From Chlorocebus sabaeus (Eukaryota > Chordata > Mammalia > Primates > Cercopithecidae): a stretch of DNA of 64,000 nucleotides. Position 1 is the first letter of the stretch; each line of letters starts with the position of its first letter. Shown here piece after piece: positions 11,463 to 23,400 of the stretch. Both the position numbers and the translations under genes were made by a program. The DNA lies in the NCBI RefSeq assembly GCF_047675955.1, contig NC_132918.1, positions 86,691,139-86,755,138 of the forward strand, read 5' to 3'. The notes under the pieces were generated by a model, which did no database searches, had not been told where the DNA came from, and worked only from the letters and a program-made list of their open reading frames with translations.

Positions 11463-13880
11463 GCTTTTGAATTCTTTATCTTGCTCAGTCTCATCTAGAA
11501 GGTGCCTGATGCCTGGGGTTACTGATTTTCCTCAGGGCAGCAACATGTAGGCTGCCTCTCAGCCTAAACTAGCTTCAGGGTCTCAGAGTCTGTGTTAGCT
11601 CAATGCTTATTCCCTGATGTGACTCACTTTTCAGAAGTCCTGAGGGTTAATGGGATGCAAAAGATCAGGGCATTAACCCCACAACTATTCCAGAGAATAA
11701 ATTTTGCTGCCCCATAACAGATTTATTGGGCAAAATTATGTTCCCAGAACCTATTACCTGAGGAAAGAAAGTAGATAAAGAAATATTATTTTTAGCTCCA
11801 TCAGGAGACCAATTGACCTCAGTAATCCAGCAAATGCAACCTGAGAACACAAACTCACTTGGAGAAATTCACCTCATAACCCAGTGTTGGATTGGGCTAG
11901 GCCATCCTATATCCATTTGGCCTTGCTCCTGAGAAGAGCTGATTTGGAGCTTTCTCCAGATTAAAAAAGAGCAGTATTCACATATAGCAATGTAACAGAA
12001 AAGCATGATTCTTGACAAAATAAAACAATTTTACTTTTGTATGCTTTTTGCACTTAAAACTTCATCGAGTAGGGATAATGTACTTCTATCTCTAGATTAA
12101 AAACTGCAGCAAAGTTATGATTTGTACCTAATTTTAGATACTAAATAATTTTACAGTCTCCTGAAACAGCAAACATCCACACTCATTTACAGTCTTCCTC
12201 CCTTTTCAGCTTAAGCCATTGCAGATTGTGGGGAAAATCAGGCAAAGTTGGCATCTTCTTTCTTTGTGCTCTCCTCCTCCCCTACTCACTGGCTGCTATT
12301 AGCTTTTCTCACCAAGGCTGATATAAGGAGAATGCAGAGGGGTGAGTTCCTACTTGAACTTGTGCTATACTATGCTGGCTTTGAGTTCTTTGGGCATGCC
12401 AGATGTTCAGAGATGACCTTTCTCTACTGGGGCATTTTAACAGCTCCTTCTTTCTGAGCTCTTTTGCTTCTATTTCCTTGATGCTTTTTTTATTCCCACT
12501 GGTAGATTGCAGTGGTTCCTTCTGCAACTAGGAACACCTGGGGGAATGATTCCAGATCTTTCTGCTTACGTCTTCTAGACACCCCAGACAACTCCTATGG
12601 ACAGAAATCTGAATAGTCTGTGATTCTGCATTCTTTGTCCAACAACCTCTGGGTGTGCAAATCAATCTTTACCCCATCACACTCTCCCGGCCTGCCACCC
12701 AAGTATATAGTTAGTCTTGCCCTCAAGATTACCTGGAAAGAAGTCATAGCCTGGTGCATACACTGTTTTAGATTTGTCTGACTTAACTCAGGTACAATCA
12801 TCTGTCTCTACCAACAATTTAGGAACCCAAACACCCTCCCTCTGACAAGTGTCTAGGACTGTCAAATGGCAGGTTGTTCAAAGGTACGAGGTCTTTGTGG
12901 AGAAAGCCCATACCCATGAGGGGCTTTGAGTTCCTTCCACCCTTGGTCTTATTCACCCAACCATCCTCTAATTTCCATTTATTCTTAAAAACCACACTCT
13001 ACTTCTCTCTTCTTTCTCCTCCTAGGTCCAGGCTTATCTGGCTCTTGTTAGGAGAAATATATATACACATGCTATAAGCAAGATTTTTCCCTGTTATGTA
13101 AGCATTTGTAAATAGGGTAGGAATTTGGTTCCTTGAAGCTTTGTTTTTGCTTTGGAGTGACTTGAAGAAGAGAAAGTGATCATAACAGTATAAAGGAGAA
13201 AGAAAAGAGGGGAATGCACAGAGGAAAAGCTAGATTTATGTTTTGAATTACTTTATTACACTTCCTCTCCCACTAAATTATTGCATCCTTCCAAAGAAAG
13301 TTACTTCCTATCTTGGGGCTTTTTCTCCCCCAAAATGTAAAGGCTAGGGCACTCTGGATCCCATGCTTTACTAGCATAGTAATTCCTAAGTGTCTCCCAA
13401 GCACTGTAGTGAGTCATGAGCCATGGTGCACTTTCTCTTGTTTCCCCAGATGAATACACAAAACATACTACTGGGTGGTTTAACCTACCTTCTCCATCAG
13501 GAATGGGCACAGTTACACCTTTTACCAGGTGGAGTTCTTTTAAAAAGATTTGGGGTTACTCACTTTTCTGACCTTTATTCCACCTCTAACTCACATATAT
13601 TTGTTAACTTCCAAAAACGCATTTCTTTTTTCCTCTTTTTTAATGAAAAATTACAAACATACCAAATTTTATTAATTCTGATCACAGGTAGGTATCTTTT
13701 CAGCTCTTAATATTTCTGAAGTTGAAATGCATCTACAATTAGTATTGTGCCATAATTTATTTTTTGGTTCTTTTTCTTCTTGAGTGATACAAATATACAT
13801 CAGTATATTAGAATATGAAGTCCATTTTCAATTTTTCCAAATTGTACTCAAGAAAACTTTTTATATTTGGACAGAACAAA
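11463..13880. other. Unassigned sequence, moderately complex
   Basis: About 2.4 kb of higher-complexity DNA contains several short frames (for example 12248-12457, 12595-12801, 13301-13510, 13423-13710). None exceeds 100 codons or shows a recognisable domain. No splice-bounded exon series is evident. It may include old ERV or LINE material that I cannot classify. If this window hides a conserved non-coding element, this is one of the places to look. Confidence 0.4.
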
Positions 13881-14250
13881 TTTCAGATAAAGTCTCTTTT
13901 AATCTTGTTCACTATTCCTCTTTTGTTTTTGTCTTTCATTAACTTGTTTCTAAAAGTCGCATCATTTGTCTTCTATGGTCTATATTCAGGATTTGTCTTA
14001 TTGCATCTTTATTGTGTATCTTAATTTTTTTTTTTTTTTTTTTTTGCCTGCCATGTTTCCTGTGAATTCAAAGTTAGAGATAAAGGCTTGTTTATGTTCA
14101 GGTTTCATATTCTTGGCAAGTTTACTTCAGAGCGGTGCTGTGTACTTCATATTGTGACTCATAAAAACACAATGCCTGGTTGTAGCACTTTTAGAGATGA
14201 TCAATTTTAGAACTGATTCTTGTCTTTTTATAGCAATCTATTTTCTTTTT
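13881..14250 (-). mobile_element. Possible ancient L1M fragment (antisense)
   Basis: TATATTCAGGATTTGTCTTATTGC, GTGAATTCAAAGTTAGAGAT and ACACAATGCCTGGTTGTAGC resemble old L1M sequence in reverse complement (each read in part). A 21-base T run at 14025-14045 splits the stretch. The assignment is weak. Confidence 0.3.
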
Positions 14251-16419
14251 CAACTAATAAAATTGTCTCTCAAATCTTCCCTAAGATATGAATGAGAAGT
14301 GTGTTCGTGTTCATCTGTTTCTTTGAGTTCTTTTTCAAACTGTTTGTTTTCCATATGTCATGGTCATTGATCCATATTTCATATGAATAGCTTCTTCTGA
14401 AGAATGGTATCTCTATATCAAAGAATTCCCTTCTTGAATAAAAACACTAATTAGGATTTCTACGTTAAGTTTGCAGGTCATAGTGATACACAGGCTTCCA
14501 TTTTAGGTCTGTGCAGGTGGGCTGCAGATATGCAAAATAAGACTGGAAGTAAAGCACTAGAATATTCCCTCTAAGGTAGATGTGTTTTTAAATATCTCCC
14601 CATACTTTTTGGTTATGTGTGTTGAGTTTTTTTTGTCTATGTTTTTTATGCCAGGAATTCTGGCATAAAGAATATAGACTGAAACACCTCAATGCATGTA
14701 ACCAAAAATTTAATGGAGTAGAATTTATTTAATCTCCTCTGAAATTAAATAGATAGGAAGTTATTTGGTCTCTCTGAAATTTGTTAATAATAATTTTATT
14801 TCCTCCTTTCTTAATGAGAACTATTCGAAACACATTTATTGTCTTTGAAAACTAAGTTTCAAATTTTTCCTTTTATAGAAATGTCTAATTATGGTTATTT
14901 GTCCTTGTGTATACTTTAGTAGTTTGAGTTAGAGAAGCGCCCAGAATAATTAATCATCATAATTCTATATACATGGTCTCAAAAGTTTTATACATAATGG
15001 CAAAAAGAAAAGTTTTTGAAGAACATTATGTTCTCTAAAGTCTAGAGTAGGAGAAAATAATAATGAGATTAACCATAAAAATGCAAAATAGAGCAATCAG
15101 GAGCTCTCTTGAGGAACATATGTTTAAAACTTAAATACCATTTTGTTTTAAATATGATTATACAAATGTTTTAACATAGTAGTGCATGGTTTTTAACATC
15201 TTGGAAGGTTTAAATAAATTTCAGTCATATAAATATAATAAGAATTTTGGGTGAGAAGTACCTAAAATATAAAATGTGTAGAAAATCATAGTACTTATTG
15301 AAATAATCCAGTATAGGTGTGTCTATAACAGGAGACTCTAAAGAGAAGGTGCTTCCTTTATATATGATGATTCTGGGAGATTGTAGGTTGCTACCTTGAT
15401 GTATTTTCAAATGTTTTTGGAAAGGCACTACAAGCTTATACCTTTTATTAGAATCAGATTATCAAACTAGAATGACTATTATATATTACAGTGGGTGAGA
15501 GTTTTGCTTTCAGGCTGTTCATATTTTAAGAGTTTTATGTTTTCATGAACAAATTTTCCATCATCAGTTTGGGAAATAGTGGTTACACAGATATCTTTGC
15601 TGTAGACCTCACAAAACTTTAAGTATGTTTTATATATTATGATTCTTAAAAAATAAAGTATAATACGTGATGACTTGGGACGTTATTTGACCACGTTCCT
15701 CCAGATTTTTCTTCTTCACCTGGCTCGTAATTTTCTGTTGTCTACTGTATGCTGTGAGTTAAACAATGTAATGACTCTGAATTCTGTCTACAAAAAGCAT
15801 TGAGTTTTATAAGTTTTATTCCAACAGGCATTTACATTACTGACGGATCATGATGCTCATGTGAAAACATGACTTTTGACATTATTAGAGTGGATCTCTT
15901 TTGTTTTTGTCTTTTGTCCAAGATCAAATGGTTTTAGTCCTGGAATTTACTACTCTATTTACATAGAACCTCATTGTTGCTCACGTCTCTCCTTGGCTAT
16001 ATTAGGCTTCCAAGTGCGGTTTTCCCTGGGACCTTGACTCACATGTGTGCACTTTAGGAATTGGCCTAGGATTTGAAGGACATTTTATGCCTAGTTCAAT
16101 GTTCTCACTTTGTACAGATTTACATTCCTAGGTTGCTCTCCTCAATTTCACAGCCATTCTGAGCTGTTCAGAGCCCTGAACTCTGATCTCTGATCCATCC
16201 ACCCAATCAGCCAGATGCTTCCACCCTCTATGAGCCACACCAACTAGTTACAATTCCCTTTATAAAGATCTTTGTGTTCTACAAATCACACTTGAATAAT
16301 AGCTACCAAGCAATGCAATCAATTTAGCATAATCCAAAAAAATCTGTACTTATATAAGTGATATATCCTCATTAAAATAAACTGAAAATTAAGAAAAGCA
16401 AAAAATGAAAGCATATATT
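14251..16419. other. Unassigned AT-rich sequence
   Basis: No gene, RNA or confident repeat is seen over about 2.2 kb. Short frames such as 15225-15428 have no recognisable features. Confidence 0.45.
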
Positions 16420-17090
16420 TACCTGAGCAAGATATCACCAATGTCAATATATACATACATTTAATTTCAAGTTTTTTTATACCCATAGCACTTTTAAATA
16501 CATGATTATAATTACGTTATTTATAAAATTTTTTTCACCTGCCTCTGTAACTTAACTATGAGTAGTTTTTCACATGAGGCAGTCAGGTTTTTTCTTTTTT
16601 TCTTTTTTTTTTTTTTTTTAACAGTTTTAACAACTTCATAATATTCTATCACTGTTGTTTAAATTAATTTTTCTAAGTTTTATGTTTTATAAATTCTGCT
16701 GGCACACTTCTACTCATAAATCAATTTTTAACTAAGTTTACTAGTTCCATGTGATATGCTGCAAGATGTAAAATCAGTAGGTCAAAGAGCATAAACATAT
16801 TTAGGACTGATATACACTAAAATAACAATGTATGGAAATACTCTTTCACTGTATTTTATTAAATTTGTACATTGCTCTTTCAAAAAACTGTGTTAATGAA
16901 GTACATAATTGGAATTGTTATATTTTTGTTTGCTTTACTGTGATCACTTGTGAGTATGCACGTCTTCAGGTTTGTTTAATTAAAATAATCTCTCTGTGCT
17001 AACATTTAATAATTTAACTATTGAGGTTTTAGTATTAATTTCATCAAATTGTATGAAGTTTTATAAGACTGATTTGATAACCTTAGTCAC
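16420..17090 (-). mobile_element. Degenerate L1M/HAL1-type fragment
   Basis: ACAACTTCATAATATTCTATCAC, TAGGTCAAAGAGCATAAACATATTTA and a GTATTTTATTAAATTTGTACATTGCTCTTTC-like region (each read in part) match the inverted L1M/HAL1 ORF2 3' region. The element is strongly decayed and contains a T-rich tract near 16590-16620. Confidence 0.5.
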
Positions 17091-17179
17091 TTATAAATTC
17101 AACAGGTAACTTTTCTAGTTTTTAATTGCTGAATCATATGTTTTTGTTGTCAGAATGATACACAGTCAATGAAAAACCA

Positions 17180-17263
17180 TCCAAACCACCATCATTTTCT
17201 TCTTTCCTCACCAAACCAACTTGCCGCAGATCTCTATTTAGCAGCCAAAGTAATCATTTTAAA
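17180..17263 (+). mobile_element. L2 LINE, first segment
   Basis: CAGCCAAAGTAATCATTTTAAAACAG matches the L2 landmark CAGCCAGAGTGATCTTTTTAAAACA (both read in part). The L2 is interrupted here by an Alu and resumes at about 17557. Confidence 0.7.
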
Positions 17264-17556
17264 ACAGCAGGGTGTGGTGGCTCACGCCTGTAATCCCACC
17301 ACTTTGGGAGGCCGAGGTGGGTGGATTGCCTGAACTCAGGAGTTTGAGACCAGCCTGGGCAACATGGTGAAACCCCACCTCTACTAAAATACAAAAAATT
17401 AGCCAGGTGTGGCTGCATGCGCCTGTAGTCGCAGCTACTCAGGAGGCTGAGGCAGGAGAATTGCTTGAACCCGGGAGGTGGAGGTTGCAGTGAGCTGAGA
17501 TCACGCCACTGCACTCCAGCCTGGGCAACGGAGCGAGACTCCGTCTACAAAAAAAG
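17264..17556 (+). mobile_element. AluSx-type SINE inside L2
   Basis: A full-length sense Alu runs from GGTGTGGTGGCTCACGCCTG to CGAGACTCCGTCTACAAAAAAAG. TTAAAACAG lies just upstream, and ATTAAAACAG follows a short impure tail. This fits a target-site duplication within the interrupted L2 block. Confidence 0.93.
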
Positions 17557-17891
17557 ATACATTCCAATTAAAACAGAAATTACATCTCATCACAGCATTC
17601 TCTACTCAAAGCTATCCAGTTCTTCCCACTACAGGCAGAATAAAATCAAAAGTCTCTTACATAATTTCTAAGGTCCTGTATCATCTCACACTCATCTCCT
17701 ATAACTCTTTTTCTTACTTTAACCACTCAACCCTTAATGGCCTTCTTACTTTTCTTAGAACCCTCAAGCACACTCAGGGTCCTTGCATTTGATATTCTCT
17801 AAGGCTAATGAACATACACAAATCTTCATATAACTCAACCTTTTTCTTTATTCAAATTCTCTGCTTAAATTTCAAAACATCAGAGAAAATG
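17557..17891 (+). mobile_element. L2 LINE, second segment
   Basis: L2 resumes with AATTACATCTCATCACAGCA, a GGCAGAATAAAATCAAAAGTC block and AGGTCCTGTATCATCTCAC. These are L2 ORF2 3' landmarks. It is interrupted again by a solo LTR at 17892. Confidence 0.75.
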
Positions 17892-18344
17892 TGTTGCATG
17901 GGTCACCCACAGACCCTGACCCAATGACGGACGAATAACATACACCGACACAGATACTCTGCTTATCCGTCCAGCTATGGGTCCAGGCCACTTACACACA
18001 CTAAGGAAGGTGCTGTAAAGAGTTGCAGCGGCAGCCTTGACCCCCTGGCCCTGCTGGTATTTATTCAGCACACATTAAATGACAGAAGTCTCAAGGAAAG
18101 GCTACTAGAAGGTAATTACTGTTGCTGACCCTGGAGGAGAGAGCAATCATGCACCCGCAAATGGTCAAAGGTCAGTCTTAGAACCACATGAGTAAACAAG
18201 CTATTTAGACAGACTTCTCTACATTCCTGTGTTAATTACCCTTGCTGTAGCTCAAAGAAGATTAGGTTGCCTTCAGCCATAACTCTATCCTGAGGTTTTT
18301 GCAAAAACCTTCCAGCCTTCCAAGAAGGTTTGTATTTATTTTAC
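17892..18344 (-). mobile_element. Solo ERV LTR (class I type) in L2
   Basis: This block of about 453 bp interrupts the L2. Read on the minus strand it has LTR architecture: a U3-like part, an AATAAA signal (complement at 18060-18065), and a U5-like part that ends in CA at 17892 (plus strand TGTTGC). AATG directly precedes it (17888-17891) and AATG occurs at 18345-18348. This fits a 4-bp target-site duplication, although the outer base of the expected terminal TG/CA pair overlaps the duplication. No internal retroviral sequence remains. I do not assign the family. Confidence 0.65.
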
Positions 18345-18570
18345 AATGACTCCCACCACCCTGACCAAATCCCTGCAATGTGTCTATTGTGGCACCTTCC
18401 CATCGCTTTGTATCCCAACTTTGTTTTTCATCATAGTGTTTGTCAGTGCCTCAAGACACACATGCATACATACGTGTTTATCTCCCTTATTAGAAGAAAA
18501 GATGGAAGAATGTGGCGTTTTGTTTTATTTCTGCTTTTAATACTGTAGGCATTGGACTTAGAATAACACC
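18345..18570 (+). mobile_element. L2 LINE, third segment (3' end)
   Basis: L2 resumes as CCACCACCCTGACCAAATC, then GTTTATCTCCCTTATTAGAA. These are the L2 3'-terminal region landmarks expected directly after the sequence left of the LTR. The interruption is thus an insertion and not a chance junction. Confidence 0.65.
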
Positions 18571-20560
18571 TATAACAAATGTAACAAAAAATATTCAGAA
18601 AATACTTTAAAAGATTTTCTTACAAACCTGCTAATAATTCTATCATGCAAGTATAGTTGCTGGTAACATTTGGTCATTATTTTTCATCTTTAAGGTTTAT
18701 GATAAACTTCTGAATTTTCCAGGTTAGCATAAGAATATGAGTTTTGAAATCTTTTATTCAACTTTTTTTACTTGACTCTATAAACATTTTAATGTCATTA
18801 TATAGTCTTGGTAAACGTTTTAAAGTACTGAACATTATTTCTCAATTGTAATCTAATAATTACAGGGTCACACTACTTTCATTAACTGTTAGCTGAAATA
18901 TTTTATTACCTAAGATAAATCATCTTCTCCACATTCATTGGTAAAGTTTTCATTGCCATTTTTAATTATTTTAAAGTAAATTCATCTTTTCTTTTTCTTT
19001 AATAATTTACATTTTTGAAAGCCATTACTTTTTTAAAAAATTGTCATTAACATTAATTTCTTGTATAGTATATATTTACACAAGTCCACCATATTCCTAG
19101 AGTTCCATTCTTTTCCTTGAAAAAGTTCATTTCTACTTTTCTTGACTGAGTCTTCTAGATATTTTCTAATATTGTTTACTTTTTAAAAATATAATCTACA
19201 TTTTTTGAATACTGCATTTTTCAGCTTAGTTTAATTATTTTATTTGATTTATTAAGCTTATCTAACATTTCTTCTCTATTTTTAAAGAAGAAAAACATTC
19301 AGGCTTATGAATTTATCTTTCAAATTCAATTAACTTTATTCTGTTTGTCTTTAATATTAAATATTGACTTACAGTATGTTGAAATTCCACCGGGATCCAA
19401 TATTTATGTAAGAACACTTTTGAATATTCAAGCAGTTGAAAGTATTTTTTAAATTATTATGTAATTTTATTTAATTTAAATTAGCCAAGTATTATTCAAT
19501 TTAAATTAGAAAATATACTCTGAATAAATTCCCATTTTATTATGTAAAAAAATTTTCATGGTGCCAAATGCAGTTATTTTAAAAGCGATTCTTTTACTAT
19601 ATCTCTCTTTGTTCTGATACCATCGTATTGGTTATATCAAAGCTTGTTATGGTTTTTTTTTAATGATTGTCTGTTTCTTTACAATAAAATAAAATTTTAT
19701 GTCGTTTTGTTTGCTTTCTCCTTTGAATTTTATATGTTTGTATTAATAATCACTGTTACTTGTTTGTTTTCTTTGATATATTTGTTTCTGCTTTCATTTT
19801 TAACCTTACAACGTCATGCTGTTTTAAGCCACATAAACAAATTATGTTTTGTGTAGTACAAAATTTAAAAATGACTTTTCATAGAATATGATTCAGTTCC
19901 ATATAGTTTCTTATTTGCTATGCTTATTTCTTCTTATGCCAGTTTATATATACATATTATATATACTTATACATAGGTAAAGATTTGTTCAGCATACACT
20001 TCAACTAAGGATTACCTAATTGTTTAATCAGAAAAATAAGTATGATACCTTTTTATAATATCAGGGAGACGATTTGTTTCACAAATCAATTGACTTAAAT
20101 TAGCCAAAAATCTAAGGTTCTAATTCCTAGAATTAAAAAGAAAAATAAGTCTATATGTATAATCTAATTGCTTCACCTATTGTGATGACATTTTCAGCAT
20201 TTATTTAGATATATCTCTATTCTTTCACCTAGTTCATTAAACACAAAAGCCTTTCCTTTCTCTTCATGTTTCACACCTTTTTGCTTATTTATTTGAAACC
20301 ACATCTTACTTATCTGGGTCATATTTGAATATTCTTTCAGGAATAATAAACCTAAGCAGTATGTTTTTCTAGACCTTGGATATACAAAAAATTATTTCTT
20401 TTAACTCTTTCAGAGCAAAAACTTAGTTGAGTTGATAAAATTTGAGTTATGTCCTCTTTCCTTCAATACATTTTACATACTACATTAATAGTCTCTAATA
20501 TTTAGGTTGTGAATAAGAAGTCTAAGTGCTTTTTTAAGTTTTTTATTTTTTAAGTTAATA
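18571..20560. other. AT-rich unassigned stretch, possibly degenerate LINE
   Basis: About 2 kb of very AT-rich sequence has no recognisable gene. The T-rich plus strand with scattered TTCATTTCTACTTTTCTTGAC-type phrases suggests an antisense L1M or HAL1 relic. I cannot align it convincingly by eye. Open frame 19644-19856 has no features of a real protein. Confidence 0.3.
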
Positions 20561-20562
20561 AG

Positions 20563-20832
20563 GGCTGGGTGCAGTGATGCAAGCCTGTAATATCAGATCT
20601 TTGGAAGGTCTCATCCTACAAAAATTTTAAAAATTAGCCAGGTGTGGTGGTCCACACCTGTTGTCCTAGCTACTGGGAGCCTGAGTTGGAAGGATTGCTT
20701 GAGCCCAGGAATTCCAGGTTACAGTGAGCTGATTGTGCCACTGCATTCCAGCCTGGACAACAGGGCAAAACCCTGTCTGTGGGAAAAAACAAACAAACAA
20801 ACAAACAAACAACAACAACAACAAAAACAACT
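20563..20832 (+). mobile_element. AluJ SINE with internal deletion
   Basis: A sense Alu begins GGCTGGGTGCAGTGATGC. In the left arm, sequence after ATCTTTGGAAGG joins CTCATCCTACAAAAATTTTA, so roughly 80 bp are missing. The right arm is complete and the tail is a (CAAA)n/(CAA)n microsatellite (about 20793-20832). Confidence 0.9.
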
Positions 20833-21075
20833 AATAAAACAAATACTTATGTCATATATTATTTATATTTTTCTTATTTTAAAAATTTTACTCTTTTCCT
20901 TTGAATTTTGGATTTTTTGAGACTACCATCTAACTACTTGTTTCTCCTGTTTGACAAAATTCTTTCTTACCTGCAGTTTGAATGGATACCAAACTATTCC
21001 ATTTTATTTTCCACACAGTCACTTCTCCCGTGAATTTGCTCATGACCATAATCATGATCAATATTACTTTTAAGT

Positions 21076-21320
21076 ATAATAGCCAATATTTAATCTATAA
21101 TAATGAGCTGTGTCTTTTTACGCATTATCAAATTGAATCTTCATAACTATTGCTTAACATGGATTCTCTTATCCCAATTACTGACTAGGAAAGAAAGAGT
21201 AAGAGAAATTAATTAAGTAATTCAAAGTCATACAATTGGTAATTGTTGAATCAGGTGTTCAAATTCTAATTCATCATACATTAGAAGCAAATTTATTCAC
21301 AACTGGGCTTAACTGTCTTC
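21076..21320 (-). mobile_element. MIR SINE
   Basis: A nearly complete inverted MIR. It reads AGCCAATATTTAATCTATAATAATGAGCTGTGT, TCAAATTGAATCTTCATAAC, TTATCCCAATTACTGACTAGGAAA, TTAAGTAATTCAAAGTCATACAATTGGTAA and GTGTTCAAATTCTAATTC (each read in part). These line up in order with the MIR consensus. Confidence 0.75.
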
Positions 21321-21699
21321 TAAACTTTTCTTACGTAGTTTTAAGTGAATTCAGTTCAGAGGAAGAGTTTTCCTTTGACTTCTGTCCTCTTCTGCTATAG
21401 AAACATCTAGAGGTCTGAAATAGATTTTCCTTTAGTTTGCTCATTGAGCTATAAAGAAAACTCCTACCAGGTACAGAAATAGTGAAAAGTAAGGTTGTCT
21501 GAATATCACTTAGATGCTTCATAGTCCTCTCTAGATCTGGAAGAATAGCATCCTACCTTTAAAGTTGAAGAGAAGGATGATGTGTAGTTCTTAATACCAC
21601 GATGTAATAAGGTCTGGCTAGTTCTACCTTCTGAGACAAACAATAGTCTCATCATTTAGGCTGATGGTTCCCAAACCCAGTGTAGCAAAATGCTCTCAG

Positions 21700-22258
21700 A
21701 TGGTTCACAATCATCCAAGTCCTTATGTAATTCCCTCCCCTCGATTGCGGATGGGATCCATAACCTGCTTCTAACTTGTTTTGTATAATATGTGGCAAAA
21801 GTGATGGGATATCACTCCTGTGACTGTGTTTTGTCCTATAAGGTGCCATCTTAGCAGACTAGAAAAATGGACTCTCTTATGGCCTTGATAAAGTAGACAC
21901 GATGTTGTGACCTGTGGAGAGAGGTACCTGTTAGGGAACTGGGGGCAGCTACTAAGGACCTGAACGTGGTCTCTAGCAGGCATTCAGCAAAACGTTGGGT
22001 ATCTCAGTAGACTACTGTGTGGAAATAAATTCTGCCAACAATCTGAACGATTTTGGAACCAGAGTCTCCTCATTTCGAGCTTTCAGACACGAGTGCAGCC
22101 CAGCTAATGCCCTGAGTGCATCCTTGTGAGACCCTGAGCAGAAAAACCAGTTAAGTTGTGCATGGATTCCTGACCCAGAAAAACTGTAGGATAATGTGTT
22201 TTTATAAGCCATTAAGTATGTGATAATTTGTCATGCAGCAATAGGAACCTCATACACA
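21700..22258 (+). mobile_element. MLT1-type LTR (ERVL-MaLR)
   Basis: Landmarks run in sense order: CCCTCCCCTCGATTGCGGATGGG, TGGCAAAAGTGATGGGATATCAC, a CCTATAAGGTGCCATCTTAG block, TTCCTGACCCAGAAAAACTG and the 3' end TTATAAGCCATTAAGTATGTGATAATTTGTCATGCAGCAATAGGAA (each read in part). MLT1 LTRs are ancient non-autonomous ERVL relatives. Open frames on the minus strand here (21652-21849, 21771-21983, 22012-22212) are artefacts. Confidence 0.85.
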
Positions 22259-23059
22259 TGGTTATTTATCAAATTAACCTAGAAAAGCAAGTTAAAATAT
22301 ACATTCTTGTGGATTTTTAATTTTTATACTTTGTAAATAATTCATGAGCTTGGGTTGAGCCATGTATTTTTTTGAAAGATACATCATGCTTGAGAATAAT
22401 CCTCAAAACGGTATTTGAAAATCAGTGCTCTAGACGCCATACAGAAGAAAGCCCCTTTCAGGGGATCACAAGTTAGAACATGGGGCCTGGGAAAACTCCC
22501 AAGTATAACCACATGAATGGCTTAAATCTGAGTCTCTCTTTGTGGGGCAAATAAATATAAAAGGATGTCTTTTTCATTCAATTCAGGTCTGTTAAGAAGC
22601 AGGAGCGAAAACAAGAAATTAGAAATTCGACGGCTTGATTGTAGGAAATGCCTGCAAATCATAAAGGGGAATGGAGCAGGAGTAGGCAGTTAGAGGCTTC
22701 AGAAAATGACACAGATCTGACACTAGTGAAACAAAAGGGAAAGGAAGGCTAGAGCTCCTCCTAGCCTCTCAAACCTCGGCACAGAACTGTCTCAGCTGGG
22801 CTAAATGGAATCTTCAAGCAAAAGTTGACTACTCAGGCAAAAATGGCCCAGCTGCTACCACCACTGTGCCCAGTCATTGGTTAGAGGAAACCTGAGGGGC
22901 ACGGCTTTCATGTTGGTATCTAGGTGGATGCGGGGGTGTGGCAATGGGACTGTCAATCAACTATGCTCATTAATAGACTTTTTGTAGTCTATTACCCAGT
23001 TCTCATTAATAGACTTTTTGTAGTTGCTATATTACTTTAATTATTTCTTCATTTATTCT
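22259..23059. other. Unassigned sequence with a 23-bp direct duplication
   Basis: About 800 bp of moderate complexity lack an identifiable gene. The segment ends with two identical 23-bp copies (22966-22988 and 23002-23024) of CTCATTAATAGACTTTTTG plus TAGT, spaced 36 bp apart. Confidence 0.5.
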
Positions 23060-23400
23060 TCATTAGGCACAATATCAGATGCTTGAAGATACCAATTTAC
23101 CAATGTGTATAAGACACACACTTGAGTCAAAGAACTTGAAATACAATAGAATGAGGTGACACACATTCTAACTAAGAAGTGTGGAATGTAGTGATTTAAT
23201 TAAAAATGGAGGAATACAAAGTGCTAGGAGATTCAAAGGAAGATTTCTCCTTTTCCTGGAGTAATCAAAGATGACATGCAGAAGCTGATGATTAAACTGA
23301 ACCTTAAAAAAATCAGCTAAATTTGGCTTGTGAGAAAACGGAGGTGTTACACTGTGTAGAATCTGCAACCCAGGAAGGCAGGAAACTTGTCAGATAAGGA
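23060..23400 (-). mobile_element. L2 LINE fragment (antisense 3' region)
   Basis: AGGCACAATATCAGATGCTTG, a GTGTATAAGACACACACTTGAG block and ATGCAGAAGCTGATGATTAAACTGAACC correspond to the inverted L2 3' region (each read in part). A near-identical copy of part of it lies at 24357-24406. Confidence 0.55.
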
